Below, piece after piece: positions 8,946-17,943 of a DNA stretch of 34,126 nt (positions within the stretch are counted from its first letter, which is position 1; the number at the start of each line of letters is the position of its first letter). The notes under the pieces are model-generated. The model searched no databases. It was given only the letters and a program-made list of their open reading frames with translations, and was not told the DNA's origin. A program made the position numbers and the translations under genes. Origin of the DNA: CAYVVD01 sp964454975 (GTDB lineage Bacteria; Bacteroidota; Ignavibacteria; Kapaibacteriales; UBA2268); the NCBI GenBank assembly GCA_964454975.1, contig CAYVVD010000026.1, positions 1-34,126 of the forward strand, given 5' to 3'.

Positions 8946-10631
8946 CTACCCTGTTCTTTTTATAATTAATACTGTAATGTCATCCCTGAGATGCTCCATT
9001 GAGCTGTATCCCTCCAGTTCGCTTTTTAAATTGATGTTTATTTGTGCAGGAGTAAATCCACTGTTCTCAGATACAAATTTGTTCAACCTGGCAAAACCGT
9101 ATTCTTCCTGTTTTTCATTCACAGCCTCTGTAACACCGTCTGTATATAAAAAAATTAAATCACCGCTTCCTATCGGTATGGTTTCTGAATTGTAATCCTG
9201 CCCACTTTCCATAAAACCAAGGATAAGTCCCCCCTGTTTAAGAAGTTCCACTTCGCCGTTTTGCCTGGAAATAATTGGCGGATTATGCCCGGCATTGATG
9301 TACTCGAATGTATTTTCTTCCAGATTCAAAACAGCAATAAAAAAAGTAACGAATTTATCCGGCGATGTGTTATCTATGAGCACTTTGTTAATTCTCGCCA
9401 CCACTTGTTTTAAATCCAAAACCAGGGGAGCAAGTGTCCTGAGTGCCGCTTGCACATTTGCCATTAATAGCGCTGCGGGAATTCCCTTTCCCGATACATC
9501 AGCAATCGCAACCAAATACTTTTTTTTGCTTAGCATGATAATATCAAAATAATCACCGCCTACATGAGCAGATGGCCTGCTTTCTGCGGCTATACAATAA
9601 TTTTCAATATCCGGCATTGCCTTGGGAAGCAGATTTTTCTGTATTTCAAGAGCTAATTGCATTTCGCTCTCTATGCGCTTTTTCTCAAGTTCTTCTCTGA
9701 ACAGCCGTTCGTTTTCAAGAGCGAGTATAGCTGTATTAGCAAGGGACTCTATAAACTGCAGATTATCAACGGTTAACCTTCCTGAGCCAAGTTTTTTTCC
9801 GATTATTAAGAATCCCTTGGTTGTGCCGGAGACAACCAATGGAGCGACAGCCCTTGCTTCAACAAGTAACAAGTATTCTTCCAACTCACAGCAAGTATCA
9901 AGTTCAAAAACCCTGACCACTTTTTTCAAATCTTTTAACTCGTTTAATACATTGGATGACGGATTTGCATCAAATCTGTTAACTAGCACTTCGATTTTGT
10001 CTCCTTCAAATAGAAAAAGTGCAAACCTGCTTACCATTAATTGACCCATCAGGGAGTAGGACATGATTTTAATAATTTCCTCCCTGTTCAGAAGCGAGTT
10101 AAAATCGCGGCTGATTTCGAACATAGTAGTTAATAACTGGTTTCGCTGTTCAACACGCTGTTTAGCATTAATTAGAGACTTATGGTTGGATGCATTCTGA
10201 AGAGCATTTGCTGTAATCGTAGCAACAAGCTCAGCATATTTTATTTCTTCAATTACCGGTGAAGTCCTGTCAATTCTGCTCCCAAGTGCAATCATCGCTA
10301 ATAATTTTCCACCGTATTGCACAGGGAGACAGTAAACAAATCCCAATTGAATCAACTGATTCTCAGCTTCAGAACTGCTTCCAAGAGTTTTGAAATTGCT
10401 CAACTCAATTGCTTTAATTTCACCTTTTTGCTGAATCCCCTTGCACAAATAAATTTTCAGTGAACTTGTGGATTTAGGCACCAGAACACAAGCCCTGAGA
10501 AATTTCAATTTTCCCATAATACTAAGCAGTGCTGAATTAAGAATGAACCTCCGGTCATAAGTGTCATTAAGCCGCGCACTAAGCTCGATGAGTGATACAA
10601 GGTTAATTATGTTTTTTGTGTCAACTGCCAT
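8946..10631 (-). CDS. GAF-domain SpoIIE/PP2C-type serine phosphatase (RsbU-like)
   Basis: Predicted cytosolic protein phosphatase of the RsbU/SpoIIE class, which usually dephosphorylates an anti-sigma-factor antagonist or another partner-switch protein. I chose the ATG at 10631 (561 residues) because AGGA lies six bases upstream; an in-frame TTG at 10685 would add 18 residues but has no such site. Two GAF-like sensor regions are seen (about 25-155 and 165-300), then a helical linker (LENERLFREELEKKRIESEM) and the phosphatase domain (about 320-561). Catalytic metal-ligand motifs are intact: GGDYFDI (~357), ADVSGKG, LYTDGVTEA and RDDITVL. The gene is divergent from the flagellar operon, so a role in motility control or stress sigma control is possible but is inference only. 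Confidence 0.9.
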   Translation of the reverse strand: MAVDTKNIINLVSLIELSARLNDTYDRRFILNSALLSIMGKLKFLRACVLVPKSTSSLKIYLCKGIQQKGEIKAIELSNFKTLGSSSEAENQLIQLGFVYCLPVQYGGKLLAMIALGSRIDRTSPVIEEIKYAELVATITANALQNASNHKSLINAKQRVEQRNQLLTTMFEISRDFNSLLNREEIIKIMSYSLMGQLMVSRFALFLFEGDKIEVLVNRFDANPSSNVLNELKDLKKVVRVFELDTCCELEEYLLLVEARAVAPLVVSGTTKGFLIIGKKLGSGRLTVDNLQFIESLANTAILALENERLFREELEKKRIESEMQLALEIQKNLLPKAMPDIENYCIAAESRPSAHVGGDYFDIIMLSKKKYLVAIADVSGKGIPAALLMANVQAALRTLAPLVLDLKQVVARINKVLIDNTSPDKFVTFFIAVLNLEENTFEYINAGHNPPIISRQNGEVELLKQGGLILGFMESGQDYNSETIPIGSGDLIFLYTDGVTEAVNEKQEEYGFARLNKFVSENSGFTPAQININLKSELEGYSSMEHLRDDITVLIIKRTG

Positions 10632-10790
10632 GAATAATCCTGCATTTTCTAATATTACGAATGATGCGTCAGTTTGTGCTATCAATGGCTAAAAACAGCC
10701 AGATTATATTATTCGCCAGAAATTTTACATAAAAATACAGGAAAATAAGGATAACTCTATTTAAATGATTGAAACTCCATGTTGATAACT

Positions 10791-10807
10791 TTGGCACTCA
10801 AATTGTT
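10791..10807 (+). promoter_or_regulatory. Candidate sigma-54 (-24/-12) promoter of the flagellar operon
   Basis: TTGGCAC at 10791-10797 is followed after five bases by TTGTT at 10803-10807. This matches the RpoN consensus YTGGCAC-N5-TTGC with correct GG-to-G spacing; the only departure in the core is T for C in the -12 dinucleotide. The implied start (~10817) would leave a ~27-base leader before the flgB ATG at 10844. Call made from motif and position alone. Confidence 0.5.
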
Positions 10808-10843
10808 ATCATTGGGCTAGGAAAATACGGTTCACGGAAGAAT

Positions 10844-11266
10844 ATGTTAGTTAGATATCACTTATTCAAGGGGAAGCTGCCTTTGATGAACAGGGCATTG
10901 GATGCATATGCACTTCGTCAGCAAACAACTGCCAAGAACATCGCCAATTCAAGCTCTCCCCATTACCGCCCCGAACGTGTAAAATTCGAGGAGTTCTTTA
11001 GAGATATAGAAGTTGTAATTCCAGGCACAAAAACCGATGAATTACACATACCTGTTGGTAAGCCACAGCCGCTGGATGTTGAAGGCGAAAAGATGGCGCG
11101 GGAAATACCACAGCCTGAAATTTATTTCTCAGGTGAGACGCACGTGAATATTGACAAGGAGATGTCCGAACTTGCACAAAATCAGATTCGTTTCCGCTTC
11201 GCATCAAGAGCTGTCAAGAAGTATTTCACCGGAATTGGAAATGCCATAACAGGTAACAATCAATAA
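10844..11266 (+). CDS. flgB: Flagellar basal-body rod protein FlgB
   Basis: FlgB is a proximal rod subunit in the periplasm, exported by the flagellar type III system. The 140-residue product has the N-terminal rod signature ALDAYALRQQTTAKNIAN and, near the C-terminus, VNIDKEMSELAQNQIRFRFA, both characteristic of FlgB. The ATG at 10844 gives the usual ~15 residues before the rod motif and lies just after the candidate sigma-54 element; a longer TTG-initiated reading from 10769 would have to cross that promoter. It is the first gene of the operon, 66 bases before flgC. Confidence 0.93.
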   Translation: MLVRYHLFKGKLPLMNRALDAYALRQQTTAKNIANSSSPHYRPERVKFEEFFRDIEVVIPGTKTDELHIPVGKPQPLDVEGEKMAREIPQPEIYFSGETHVNIDKEMSELAQNQIRFRFASRAVKKYFTGIGNAITGNNQ

Positions 11267-11332
11267 GACTTATGTGGAAAATTAGGTAATTCTACTAATA
11301 CTTAATTATGAAATAATTAAATAATTTTGAAT

Positions 11333-11818
11333 ATGGCAGAGAACATTTTTTCATCATTTGACATTAGCGGGCAAGGAATGAGCGTACAGCGCCAGAGATT
11401 GAGTGCTGTGGCTAAAAATATCGCCAATGTCAATACAACTAAGGCAGAGAACGGAATGCCTTACAGGCGGGAAGTGGTTATCGTAAGACATATTCCCGGC
11501 AGCCCGTTCGGCAGCGAATATGATAACCAGATTACTCTTAGCAAAACTTCTCCCTCGCATTCAGGCAACGCAACCCTGAAACCCCTTGAAGGAAAGAATG
11601 ATGTGCTGATGGCAAAATCTACAAAAGACAGCACAGAACCGCGATTGGTTTATGATCCTTCGCATCCTGATGCTGACACTTACGGTTATGTTCATATGCC
11701 AAACATTAATATTGTGACCGAAATGGTTGAAATGATTACTGCACAGCGGGCATTCGAGGCTAATGCCTCCGTTGTTGAAGCCGCCAAGAATATCGCAAGG
11801 GAATCACTGGAAATCTGA
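11333..11818 (+). CDS. flgC: Flagellar basal-body rod protein FlgC
   Basis: This 161-residue proximal rod subunit is exported by the flagellar secretion apparatus. N-terminal FDISGQGMSVQRQRLSAVAKNIANVNT and C-terminal MPNINIVTEMVEMITAQRAFEANASVVEAAKNI segments are diagnostic of FlgC (the latter is the shared axial-protein C-terminal helix). The ATG at 11333 is preferred over an in-frame TTG two codons upstream. The gene ends eight bases before the next gene. Confidence 0.94.
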   Translation: MAENIFSSFDISGQGMSVQRQRLSAVAKNIANVNTTKAENGMPYRREVVIVRHIPGSPFGSEYDNQITLSKTSPSHSGNATLKPLEGKNDVLMAKSTKDSTEPRLVYDPSHPDADTYGYVHMPNINIVTEMVEMITAQRAFEANASVVEAAKNIARESLEI

Positions 11819-11826
11819 GAGACTAA

Positions 11827-12117
11827 ATGAAGATCAACGGAATAGAAGCGTATGCCGCACATTCGATAAACACGAATGAAAATGGAGTACAACGAGGTAA
11901 GGAAATAAATACCGAAGTCGAACCTTCTAATTCCAATGGGCTTAGCAAAAACGGGAATAATGACTTATACACACTGTCATCCAGCGAACGTGAGTTTTTC
12001 ATGCAGATGTTCCCGGAGAATTCGGAACAAATTAAAAACTACACCTTGTTTAACAGGAACGGAAAACTACAGACTCCTGATATAAATAAAGGAATACTGT
12101 TCGACGGCAGAGCCTGA
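11827..12117 (+). CDS. Uncharacterised small protein inside the flagellar operon
   Basis: I do not recognise this 96-residue protein. It lies between flgC and fliE in the same direction, with 8- and 28-base gaps, so it is almost certainly cotranscribed. The first half is hydrophilic, rich in Asn and Ser and probably disordered. The second half has a more structured stretch, LSSSEREFFMQMFPENSEQI (about 57-76), followed by NYTLFNRNGK. There is no signal peptide or membrane helix. The disordered N-terminus would fit an exported rod or export-related component, but that is inference. The ATG follows the flgC stop closely. Confidence 0.75.
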   Translation: MKINGIEAYAAHSINTNENGVQRGKEINTEVEPSNSNGLSKNGNNDLYTLSSSEREFFMQMFPENSEQIKNYTLFNRNGKLQTPDINKGILFDGRA

Positions 12118-12145
12118 TTTTTATCAAAAAACTGAAAGGATTCAG

Positions 12146-12454
12146 ATGATTATCAACGAGACAGTTGCAGGGAAGCAATACCTTCCACTCGTTCAGCAGC
12201 AACAGGCTGAAACCGGGATAAAACCGGAAGCCGGGCCAAAATTCACTGATACTCTTAAAGAAATTATCGATGATGTAAACAGCCTTCAGAAAGAGTCTGG
12301 CCTGCTTACAGAGAAGTTCATAAAAGGAGAGTCTGTTGACATCCACGACGTTATGATAGCTTCCGAGAAAGCTAAAACGGGTTTCCAGCTTCTGATGGAA
12401 CTTCGCAACAAAGGACTCGAGCTTTACCGTGAAATTCAAAGAATGCAGGTGTAG
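12146..12454 (+). CDS. fliE: Flagellar hook-basal body protein FliE
   Basis: FliE connects the MS ring to the rod. The 102-residue protein has the canonical C-terminal region: FTDTLKEIIDDVN, then VDIHDVMIASEKAKTGFQLL and finally RNKGLELYREIQRMQV, which is the standard FliE ending. The start ATG is preceded by GAAAGGA. The gene ends nine bases before fliF. Confidence 0.93.
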   Translation: MIINETVAGKQYLPLVQQQQAETGIKPEAGPKFTDTLKEIIDDVNSLQKESGLLTEKFIKGESVDIHDVMIASEKAKTGFQLLMELRNKGLELYREIQRMQV

Positions 12455-12463
12455 CGGGGGAAT

Positions 12464-14209
12464 ATGGCTAAGACAACAGCAGCGGAACAAGCCGGGGATT
12501 TCTTTAAAAAACTAAGCCTGGTTCAGAAAATTGTTATCGGCGCTTCGATAGTAGCCGTGTTTGGCGTATTGTTTTACATAATCTACTCAACATCAGAACC
12601 ACCAATGGCTGTTCTTTACAGTTCTCTTGATGAATCAGATGCCGGTAAGATTGTCCAGAACCTTACTGAAAATAATATAAACTATGAGCTGAAAGACAAA
12701 GGAACAACTATCCTCGTTGAGAAGGAATCTGTAAACGACCAGAGAATCCGCCTTGCAAACGAAGGACTGCCGGAAACAAGTAATGTCGGATATGAAATAT
12801 TCGACCGTACAAACCTGGGAATGTCAGACTTTGTGCAAAAGCTTAATTACAGGCGCGCACTCGAAGGAGAATTATCAAAAACAATTTCATCCCTTGAAGA
12901 AGTCAAAAAAGCCCGTGTTCATATAGTAATTCCTGAAAAAGCATTATTCATAAAAGACCAGAAAACACCGACTTCGTCTGTGACTCTCCATCTCAGCTCC
13001 GGGAAAAGTATAAGCAAGCTTAGCGTTGAGGGCATCCAGAATATGGTAGCAAATAGTGTTGAAGGAATGCAGCCCGATGATGTGACCGTAGTTGACCAGC
13101 GCGGCAAGATATTATCTGAAGCGCAAATTGACGGTACAACCATTGCCGGTATGACAGCACAACAGCTTGAACAGCAGCGCAAAGTAGAAATGTACCTTTC
13201 CGATAAAGTAAAAAGTATGCTCGATGGTGTGCTGGGCTATGGCAACAGCGAAGTACATGTAAACGCTGAGTTAGATTTTACCCAAATTGAAGAAACAAAT
13301 ACTAATTTTGACCCTGATAAACAGGTAGTACGGAGCGAGCAAACGATTAATGAAACGAGCCAGTCGGCAGATTCACTTAGCTATCCTTACGTCAACATGG
13401 CAAAGGACCAGCAGAATGTTATCTCTAATTATGAAATATCAAAAAATGTAGAGCATATAGTTCATAGCACAGGTGGGGTTAAAAGACTGACGGTTGCTGC
13501 AATGGTAAATGGTATCTACAGTGTAGTTGAACGTGAAGAAGAAAAGGCACTTGAATACAACCCACGTTCTGAAGAAGAAATGCAGAAATTGACTGAAATA
13601 GTAAAAAATGCAGTTGGATATGACCCAAACCGAAATGACCAGGTTTCAGTTATTAATTTTGCATTTGAAACTGCAATTGACGATTTTGATCCGGATGTTC
13701 TTCAAGAAGTTAGATGGTATGAAGACCCGGATAACCGGCGCATCATAATCCTTGCAGCAATTATTCTTATTTCAGCTTACCTTATGTACAGGCTATTATC
13801 ATCCAAAGCAATCCGTGAACGTGTGAGGATAGCAATGGCACTGCCAGAGAAGATTGATGTAAGCGAAGAAGAAATCGAAGAAGACGACGAAGACCTCGAT
13901 GAAATAGACCTGGATGAAGAAGAATTGTTGCTATTGCCGGCTGACCTGCCGGAACAGTTGCTTCTTGAATCTGAAAGAAGAGAAGAAGAGGATCCGTTCG
14001 AGCTTGAGGGTATGCCGGGTTATGATAGCCGCGACCTCGCCGATATGGCAAGCGCCGAATATATCGAACCGACTCCGATGAGTGAAGATGCTATGCTCAA
14101 ACTTGAGCTAAAAAATAAAGTTGAAGACTTTTTAGACTCCAAAACAGAAGAAGCCGTTAAAATGATCAGGTTGTTAATAGCAACTGACTACGACCAGAAG
14201 AATTTTTAG
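12464..14209 (+). CDS. fliF: Flagellar MS-ring protein FliF
   Basis: FliF (581 residues) forms the MS ring in the inner membrane, the platform for the rod, export gate and C ring. Seen in order: a first membrane helix (~22-43, IVIGASIVAVFGVLFYII), a periplasmic YscJ-like ring-building region (AVLYSSLDESDAGKIVQ, then LNYRRALEGELSKTISSLEEVKKARVH split by a short turn), a second membrane helix (~425-447) and a C-terminal FliG-binding tail (last ~45 residues). Between the second helix and the tail is a strongly acidic stretch (about 467-515, mostly Glu/Asp), more acidic than I would expect for the family. The ATG at 12464 follows GGGGG. Upstream fliE and downstream fliG support the identification. 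Confidence 0.96.
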   Translation: MAKTTAAEQAGDFFKKLSLVQKIVIGASIVAVFGVLFYIIYSTSEPPMAVLYSSLDESDAGKIVQNLTENNINYELKDKGTTILVEKESVNDQRIRLANEGLPETSNVGYEIFDRTNLGMSDFVQKLNYRRALEGELSKTISSLEEVKKARVHIVIPEKALFIKDQKTPTSSVTLHLSSGKSISKLSVEGIQNMVANSVEGMQPDDVTVVDQRGKILSEAQIDGTTIAGMTAQQLEQQRKVEMYLSDKVKSMLDGVLGYGNSEVHVNAELDFTQIEETNTNFDPDKQVVRSEQTINETSQSADSLSYPYVNMAKDQQNVISNYEISKNVEHIVHSTGGVKRLTVAAMVNGIYSVVEREEEKALEYNPRSEEEMQKLTEIVKNAVGYDPNRNDQVSVINFAFETAIDDFDPDVLQEVRWYEDPDNRRIIILAAIILISAYLMYRLLSSKAIRERVRIAMALPEKIDVSEEEIEEDDEDLDEIDLDEEELLLLPADLPEQLLLESERREEEDPFELEGMPGYDSRDLADMASAEYIEPTPMSEDAMLKLELKNKVEDFLDSKTEEAVKMIRLLIATDYDQKNF

Positions 14210-14252
14210 AAATTAATTACTTACATTTTAGTTAAATAAACTAATAGAAGCT

Positions 14253-15284
14253 GTGGCAAAAACAGAGAAAAAAAAAGTAAACTTGGAAGAATTGACCGGC
14301 AAGCAAAAGGCAGCTATCCTGCTTATGTCTATGGATGTGGATGTCGCTGCCAAGGTCTTTAAAGAACTGGAAATGAAAGAGGTTGAGCAGATTGCTGTTG
14401 AAATTACAAACCTGAAGGATCTCTCCCCTTCAATGGTTGAAGACGTAATTGAAGAATTCTACCAGTTGATGACCGCTTCAAATTACATGATTGAAGGCGG
14501 CATCGAATATGCCCAGCTAATACTTGAAAAAACCTATGGTGTTGAGGAAGCAAGGGAGATTGTCGAAAAAATCCGTATACTAACAACAGTCCGTGGTTTT
14601 AACATCTTGAAGAAGGCCGATCCCCAGCAGCTGGCGAGCTTTCTTTCAAAAGAGCATCCACAGACTATTGCTTTGATTTTATCTCACCTGCCACCTGACC
14701 AGTCTGCAGAAGTTTTAAACGAATTTAATGAAGACCTCCGATCTGAGACTATAATCAGGATTGCAACAATCGGAAAGGTTTCGCCTCAGCTTGTATCCCA
14801 GATTGAGCATGTGGTTGACCAGATTGCTGAGTCAACGCTTTCGCAAAACCTGGCAACAACAGGTGGTGCAGACCTTGTCGCAAATATTCTCAACAAGAGC
14901 AACAATGCTTCTGCTAAGGCAATGCTTGAGAATATTGAAGAAAAAGATTACAACTTGTCAATCGAAATAAAGCGTCTCATGTTCCTCTTCGAGGATATAA
15001 TCATGATTGATGATAAAAGTATACAGCGCATCCTGCGCGATGTTGACAAACGTGATCTTGCGCTCGCTCTCAAAGTTGCTGATGAAAAAATCAAAGAGAA
15101 GATCTTCAAGAATATGTCAGAACGTGCTGCATCAGTTGTTAAAGAAGAACTTGAATTTATGGGTCCCGTTAAACTCAAGGAAGTCGAGTCTGCCCAGATG
15201 CGAATCGTGGATGTCATCAAAAAGCTTGAAGAGCAGGATGAAATTGTTGTCGGCGGACGCGGCAAGGAAGACGTATTCGTATAA
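14253..15284 (+). CDS. fliG: Flagellar motor switch protein FliG
   Basis: FliG (343 residues) sits in the cytoplasmic C ring, binds FliF with its N-terminal domain and interacts with the stator through its C-terminal domain. Visible marks are LTGKQKAAILLMSMDVDVAAKVFKEL split over the N-terminal domain, the EHPQTIALILSHL motif of the middle domain, and charged helices MFLFEDIIMIDDKSIQRILRD in the C-terminal domain. Start is GTG at 14253, giving a lysine-rich leader before the first conserved block; no closer ATG preserves it. A 43-base gap separates it from fliF. Confidence 0.96.
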   Translation: MAKTEKKKVNLEELTGKQKAAILLMSMDVDVAAKVFKELEMKEVEQIAVEITNLKDLSPSMVEDVIEEFYQLMTASNYMIEGGIEYAQLILEKTYGVEEAREIVEKIRILTTVRGFNILKKADPQQLASFLSKEHPQTIALILSHLPPDQSAEVLNEFNEDLRSETIIRIATIGKVSPQLVSQIEHVVDQIAESTLSQNLATTGGADLVANILNKSNNASAKAMLENIEEKDYNLSIEIKRLMFLFEDIIMIDDKSIQRILRDVDKRDLALALKVADEKIKEKIFKNMSERAASVVKEELEFMGPVKLKEVESAQMRIVDVIKKLEEQDEIVVGGRGKEDVFV

Positions 15285-15298
15285 TCGGATGGTAAATC

Positions 15299-16093
15299 AT
15301 GAATACTATCAGAATTAAAGTACCGCGAAAAAAAACAAAGATAAGAGTTGCATTTTCACCATTCGAGCTCCAAAGAGACATCCGTAAAAAACAGGAAATC
15401 GAAGAGGAAAAGCCACAACTAAGTCCCAAGGAAATCGCCGAGAATAACAGGGCACAATTCACACAGAAATATGTAATCTCTGATAGTAACCAACCTCTTG
15501 AGATTTCACTCCGGGATCTACCTGAAGATGTACTTCCGCTCGAAGATGTTAAGGCGGAAGTCCAGATGGCATACGACAAGGGCATCGAGGACGGCCAGGA
15601 TTCAGCACGTGCTATATACATGTCCGAGCTAACGCAATACCAGGAGTGGGTTAGGAATATTGACAGTATTGCTGAATTACTGCAGGAGCAATTCAAGGAC
15701 CAGCTCAAAGAACTTGAGGAATTAATCGTGGCTTTGTCAGTAAATATTGCCGAACATATAATCGGGCATGAAATAAAATCAAATCCGGAGATTGTTATTG
15801 AGCAGGTAAGAAAAGCAATTCTCTCCCTTGACGAAGATAAAATATTCAGGATAAAAGTAAACCCGTTTGACCTCGAAGTGCTGGAAAAAAGCAAAAGCAG
15901 ACTTGTTTCAGATCCGTCTATGACTGCAAATGTAAAATTAAGCAGCGATGAAGAAATTGACCGAGGCTCTTGTGTGCTTGAAACTTCTGCAGGGACAATC
16001 GATGCAAGGATAAGTAAACAGCTTGATATTATGCTCTCAAAACTCAGCCAATTGCCCCTCGGTGATTCCGAAATAACAGAAGAAAAGGAATAA
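15299..16093 (+). CDS. fliH: Flagellar assembly protein FliH
   Basis: FliH is the stalk-like regulator of the FliI ATPase in the flagellar export apparatus. The 264-residue product has a basic N-terminus, a glutamate-rich helical middle with AEVQMAYDKGIEDGQDSAR, and a C-terminal region with LIVALSVNIAEHIIGHEI and the DRGSCVLETSAGTIDARI segment that is common to FliH/V-type ATPase subunit E-like proteins. It starts 14 bases after fliG and ends five bases before fliI, as expected for tightly linked export genes. Confidence 0.92.
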   Translation: MNTIRIKVPRKKTKIRVAFSPFELQRDIRKKQEIEEEKPQLSPKEIAENNRAQFTQKYVISDSNQPLEISLRDLPEDVLPLEDVKAEVQMAYDKGIEDGQDSARAIYMSELTQYQEWVRNIDSIAELLQEQFKDQLKELEELIVALSVNIAEHIIGHEIKSNPEIVIEQVRKAILSLDEDKIFRIKVNPFDLEVLEKSKSRLVSDPSMTANVKLSSDEEIDRGSCVLETSAGTIDARISKQLDIMLSKLSQLPLGDSEITEEKE

Positions 16094-16098
16094 TCATA

Positions 16099-17427
16099 AT
16101 GATTAATTCCGAACTGCTAAAATCCCGTTTATCAAATGCAATAAAAAAAACCGATACGCTGAGCCGAATCGGCAATATCAGCAAAGTTATCGGGCTGGTG
16201 CTTGAATCTGAAGGGCCCAAAGCTTCTATTGGTAATGTATGTTCTCTTGTTGACAGGCTTGGCAGGGAAGTAACCCGTTCCGAAATAGTCGGTTTTAAGG
16301 ATAAGAATACAATCCTTTCTATGGTTCTGGGAGAGCCTGATGAAATCAGCCCGGGAATGAAAATAATTGCACTTGGCGAATCTCTTAGCGTTAGTGTAGG
16401 TGATGCACTTCTCGGAAGAGTTCTTGATGGTCTCGGCAAGCCAATTGATGAACTGGGGCCATTGCGTACAGGACAGAAACGCTCTATATATGCACAAGCT
16501 CCGAATCCGCTCCAACGCAGCAGGATAAAAGAACCAATTGCAACAGGGATACGTTCAATTGATGCCTTGCTTACACTTGGCAAGGGCCAGAGAGCAGGGA
16601 TTTTTTCAGGTTCGGGTGTTGGCAAGTCCACATTGATAGGAATGATTGCCCGTAATACTTCCGCCGATATTAATATAATAGCTTTAATAGGCGAGCGTGG
16701 AAGGGAAGTAAAAGAATTTATCGAGAATGACCTCGGTGAAGATGGCCTGAAACGCTCTGTTGTTATAGTAGCAACAAGTGATAATCCACCGCTTGTCAGG
16801 GTCAAGGCAGCTTTAACAGCAACCACAATTGCCGAATATTTCCGTGACAGGGGCCTCGATGTTATGTTCATGATGGATTCTGCTACAAGGCTTGCTTATG
16901 CCCAGCGGGAAGTAGGCCTTACAATAGGTGAACCTCCGACAACAAAAGGCTATACACCTTCAGTGTTCAGCCTGCTGCAGAAAACAATGGAACGAGCCGG
17001 TACTTCAAGCAAAGGCTCAATTACAGGCCTGTATTCAATTCTAGTTGAAGGCGATGACTTAAATGAACCTATCTCAGATGCAGCAAGGGGTATTCTCGAC
17101 GGACATATAGTTCTTTCAAGAAGGCTTGCTTCAATAGGTCATTACCCCGCTGTGGACATTAACGAAAGCATTAGCCGTGTGATGAGGGATATTATCAGCG
17201 AAGAACAACTGGAAGCAGCTAATGTAATCAAAGAGTTGCTTGCTGTTTACAAATCATCAGAGGACCTGATTAGCGTTGGCGCGTATAAAAAAGGCACTAA
17301 TTCCAAATTGGATAAAGCAATCGAGTTAAACGAAGTAATCAACGGTTTCCTTAAGCAAAAAGTCGCAGAATTAACAACGTTTGAAGCAACAATTGCAGGA
17401 TTGTTGACAATTACCGGCGAAACTTAA
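16099..17427 (+). CDS. fliI: Flagellum-specific ATPase FliI
   Basis: FliI energises the flagellar type III export apparatus together with FliH and FliJ. The 442-residue protein has a beta-barrel N-terminal domain, the Walker A loop GSGVGKST (171-178), a Walker B segment VMFMMDSATRLA (about 255-266) and the family block YAQREVGLTIGEPPTTKGYTP in two halves around 270-290. Length and motif order are normal for FliI rather than for the F-type beta subunit. It follows fliH by five bases and precedes fliJ by 57. Confidence 0.97.
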   Translation: MINSELLKSRLSNAIKKTDTLSRIGNISKVIGLVLESEGPKASIGNVCSLVDRLGREVTRSEIVGFKDKNTILSMVLGEPDEISPGMKIIALGESLSVSVGDALLGRVLDGLGKPIDELGPLRTGQKRSIYAQAPNPLQRSRIKEPIATGIRSIDALLTLGKGQRAGIFSGSGVGKSTLIGMIARNTSADINIIALIGERGREVKEFIENDLGEDGLKRSVVIVATSDNPPLVRVKAALTATTIAEYFRDRGLDVMFMMDSATRLAYAQREVGLTIGEPPTTKGYTPSVFSLLQKTMERAGTSSKGSITGLYSILVEGDDLNEPISDAARGILDGHIVLSRRLASIGHYPAVDINESISRVMRDIISEEQLEAANVIKELLAVYKSSEDLISVGAYKKGTNSKLDKAIELNEVINGFLKQKVAELTTFEATIAGLLTITGET

Positions 17428-17484
17428 CTTGCACTTAAACTTTTTTCTGAATAATTTCAATTTTCATCCGATACTTAAAGTGAC

Positions 17485-17928
17485 ATGGCTAAGAAATTCA
17501 ATTTCAGGCTGGACCCGGTATTAAAACTCAGAAATCACGAAGTTTCCGTTGCAAAACAAGAACTGAATGATGTGTTGAAAGTAAAGAGAGAAAAGGAAGA
17601 TGAGATTGACAACAAGCAACAGTATTACCGGGATGTTGTTGGCAGGGAGATTAAATCTTCCACAGCAGCGAATCTCCAGGCAAGGATTCATCACCTTGCT
17701 AATGTAGAAAACGAGCTGGATGACCTGAACAACCAAAAGGAGAGGATTAATGAAATTGAAGAATTTAAACGGCTAAACCTGAACAATGCGATGAAAGAAG
17801 AAAAGGTTCTCGAGAAGCTTAAATCAAGAAGAAAGGAACAATACCTTGAGGAAAGCCTTAAAGAGGAAAACCAGACTTTTGATGAAATTGCATTGAGAAG
17901 GCATGGCGAAAAAGATATTAAGCTATAA
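17485..17928 (+). CDS. fliJ: Flagellar export chaperone FliJ
   Basis: FliJ is the coiled-coil central stalk of the export ATPase. This 147-residue protein is almost entirely charged helix, beginning KFNFRLDPVLKLRNHEVSVAK, which matches the typical FliJ start (F-RL-PVL-LR). Sequence conservation elsewhere is low, as usual in the family. Position directly after fliI supports the call. Confidence 0.88.
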   Translation: MAKKFNFRLDPVLKLRNHEVSVAKQELNDVLKVKREKEDEIDNKQQYYRDVVGREIKSSTAANLQARIHHLANVENELDDLNNQKERINEIEEFKRLNLNNAMKEEKVLEKLKSRRKEQYLEESLKEENQTFDEIALRRHGEKDIKL

Positions 17929-17943
17929 GTATTCTGATGAAAT

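Noticed and set aside
10632..10843. Longer TTG-initiated starts for the phosphatase (10685) and for flgB (10769)
   Set aside because: The shorter ATG starts have better ribosome sites or family-length agreement, and the flgB extension would cover the promoter candidate.
15217..16871. Long minus-strand open frames (225 and 275 codons) across fliG, fliH and fliI
   Set aside because: Ser/Ile-rich shadow translations of well-identified flagellar genes.
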